DNA of 6,960 nt, taken from Christensenella sp036660175. GTDB taxonomy: Bacteria > Bacillota > Clostridia > Christensenellales > Christensenellaceae. Both the position numbers and the translations under genes were made by a program. Of the stretch, positions 6,503 through 6,960 are shown piece after piece. The stretch covers positions 1 through 6,960 of the forward strand of contig JAVXBD010000071.1 in the NCBI GenBank assembly GCA_036660175.1. Reading direction: 5' to 3'. The first letter of the stretch is position 1; every line of letters starts with the position of its first letter. Below the pieces are notes generated by a model. That model saw only the letters and a list, made by a program, of their open reading frames with translations, did not search any database and was not told where the DNA came from.

Positions 6503-6960
6503 TCAGTTTCCTGCATCATCCTGCATCAATTGTAAATATTCATTTGCATCTTCATACTCAGGTATTAATCCCAAATTTTCTCTTGCTGTTACATAATCGC
6601 CTGCATTGTACGCATCAACACCTATGGTATAAAGCATCTCCATCAACTCGTCTTTCATCTCCATGCTGTCCGCATAATCGCCCAAATCCGTATAAATTTC
6701 ATATGCAGACGCATATTCTTCGTCTATCTCCATTTGCCCAGCCTGACGATACTTCGTTTCAGTAATCATTTCCTGTGAATCTTTAAAATCTCCCAAAGCC
6801 TCAAAGGCACTGATTGCGTCCTCATATTTTCCTTGCGTCAATAAATCCATTGCTATATAGTAATCAATTTCATTGTCAATCTCCATCACTGCAACTCTTG
6901 GATTATCCTCAAGCGCTTTAAACGCTGCACGTGCCTCTTCAAACTGACCATTATCCAGCA
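6503..6960 (-). CDS. TPR-like repeat protein, C-terminal part, frameshifted end
   Basis: The frame is open from the right window edge to a TGA at 6503-6505, so 151 C-terminal residues are visible and the start lies outside. A GTG at 6889 is in frame, but the reading continues upstream of it without a stop (..NGQFEEARAAFKALEDNPRVAV), so it is not the real start. The protein is acidic and built of helical units of roughly 36-40 residues with the pattern G-x-Y-x-x-A-x-x-x-F/Y-x-x-L-G-D-F/Y-x-D-S, seen in QGKYEDAISAFEALGDFKDS, EEYASAYEIYTDLGDYADS and AGDYVTARENLGLIPEYEDA. Such tetratricopeptide-like repeats usually mediate protein contacts, and many clostridial surface or membrane proteins end in them. 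No specific function can be given. The reading ends just after a perfect 10-bp tandem duplication (6509-6528). Without one copy the frame continues as ETDYDAVLELIDFEDGK, so the natural C terminus was probably longer. Confidence 0.75.
   Translation of the reverse strand, partial: LDNGQFEEARAAFKALEDNPRVAVMEIDNEIDYYIAMDLLTQGKYEDAISAFEALGDFKDSQEMITETKYRQAGQMEIDEEYASAYEIYTDLGDYADSMEMKDELMEMLYTIGVDAYNAGDYVTARENLGLIPEYEDANEYLQLMQDDAGN
6509..6528. repeat. Perfect 10-bp tandem duplication in the repeat protein gene
   Basis: TCCTGCATCA occurs twice in immediate succession at 6509-6518 and 6519-6528 (plus strand). Ten is not a multiple of three, so the second copy changes the frame of the minus-strand gene and produces the TGA at 6503. 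Confidence 0.9.

Noticed and set aside
6337..6519. Independent 60-residue minus-strand gene
   Set aside because: It overlaps the end of the repeat protein gene, has no separate ribosome binding site, and runs through the terminator at 6346-6379. It is better explained as the shifted frame after the 10-bp duplication.

Overview
The window looks like a low-to-moderate G+C Firmicutes chromosome, most likely a clostridial anaerobe. This is inferred from the gene families (BioY biotin importer, UvrBA gene order, an acidic TPR-type repeat protein with 'LGD(Y/F)xDS' turns), strong AGGAG-type ribosome binding sites, extended -10 promoters and AT-rich intergenic regions. No marker allows a genus call. 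All four supported genes lie on the minus strand, so the window reads biologically from right to left.

Layout in transcription order. (1) 6503-6960: the 3' end of a repeat protein gene whose start lies beyond the right edge. Its stop codon comes right after a perfect 10-bp tandem duplication that shifts the frame, and it is followed by an intrinsic terminator at 6346-6379. (2) About 6053-6219: a small degenerate array with a 67-bp period. The repeat matches the type I-C CRISPR consensus at both ends (GTCG... and ...GCGTGGATTGAAAT on the minus strand). Its two spacers are nearly identical and no cas gene is in view. Several inverted repeats flank it. (3) 5894 to 1029: uvrB then uvrA, 72 bp apart, an apparent two-gene operon for nucleotide excision repair. 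It starts from an extended -10 promoter just upstream of uvrB and ends in a 14-bp perfect hairpin terminator at 924-963. (4) 627 to 79: bioY, a solitary biotin transporter subunit with its own promoter. A BirA-type operator overlaps the -35 box, which points to repression when biotin is plentiful. (5) 1-78: a GC-richer tail without a gene, possibly a dispersed repeat.

How the genes work together: UvrA and UvrB form the damage-recognition and loading complex of excision repair, and UvrC must be elsewhere. BioY needs ECF energising subunits (EcfA, EcfA', EcfT) and BirA from elsewhere in the genome. The repeat protein has no visible link to either system.

The coding core is ordinary. The observations most worth a second look lie between the genes: the orphan I-C-like mini-array with duplicated spacers, the 10-bp duplication that breaks the repeat protein gene, and short sequence words shared between distant intergenic regions.
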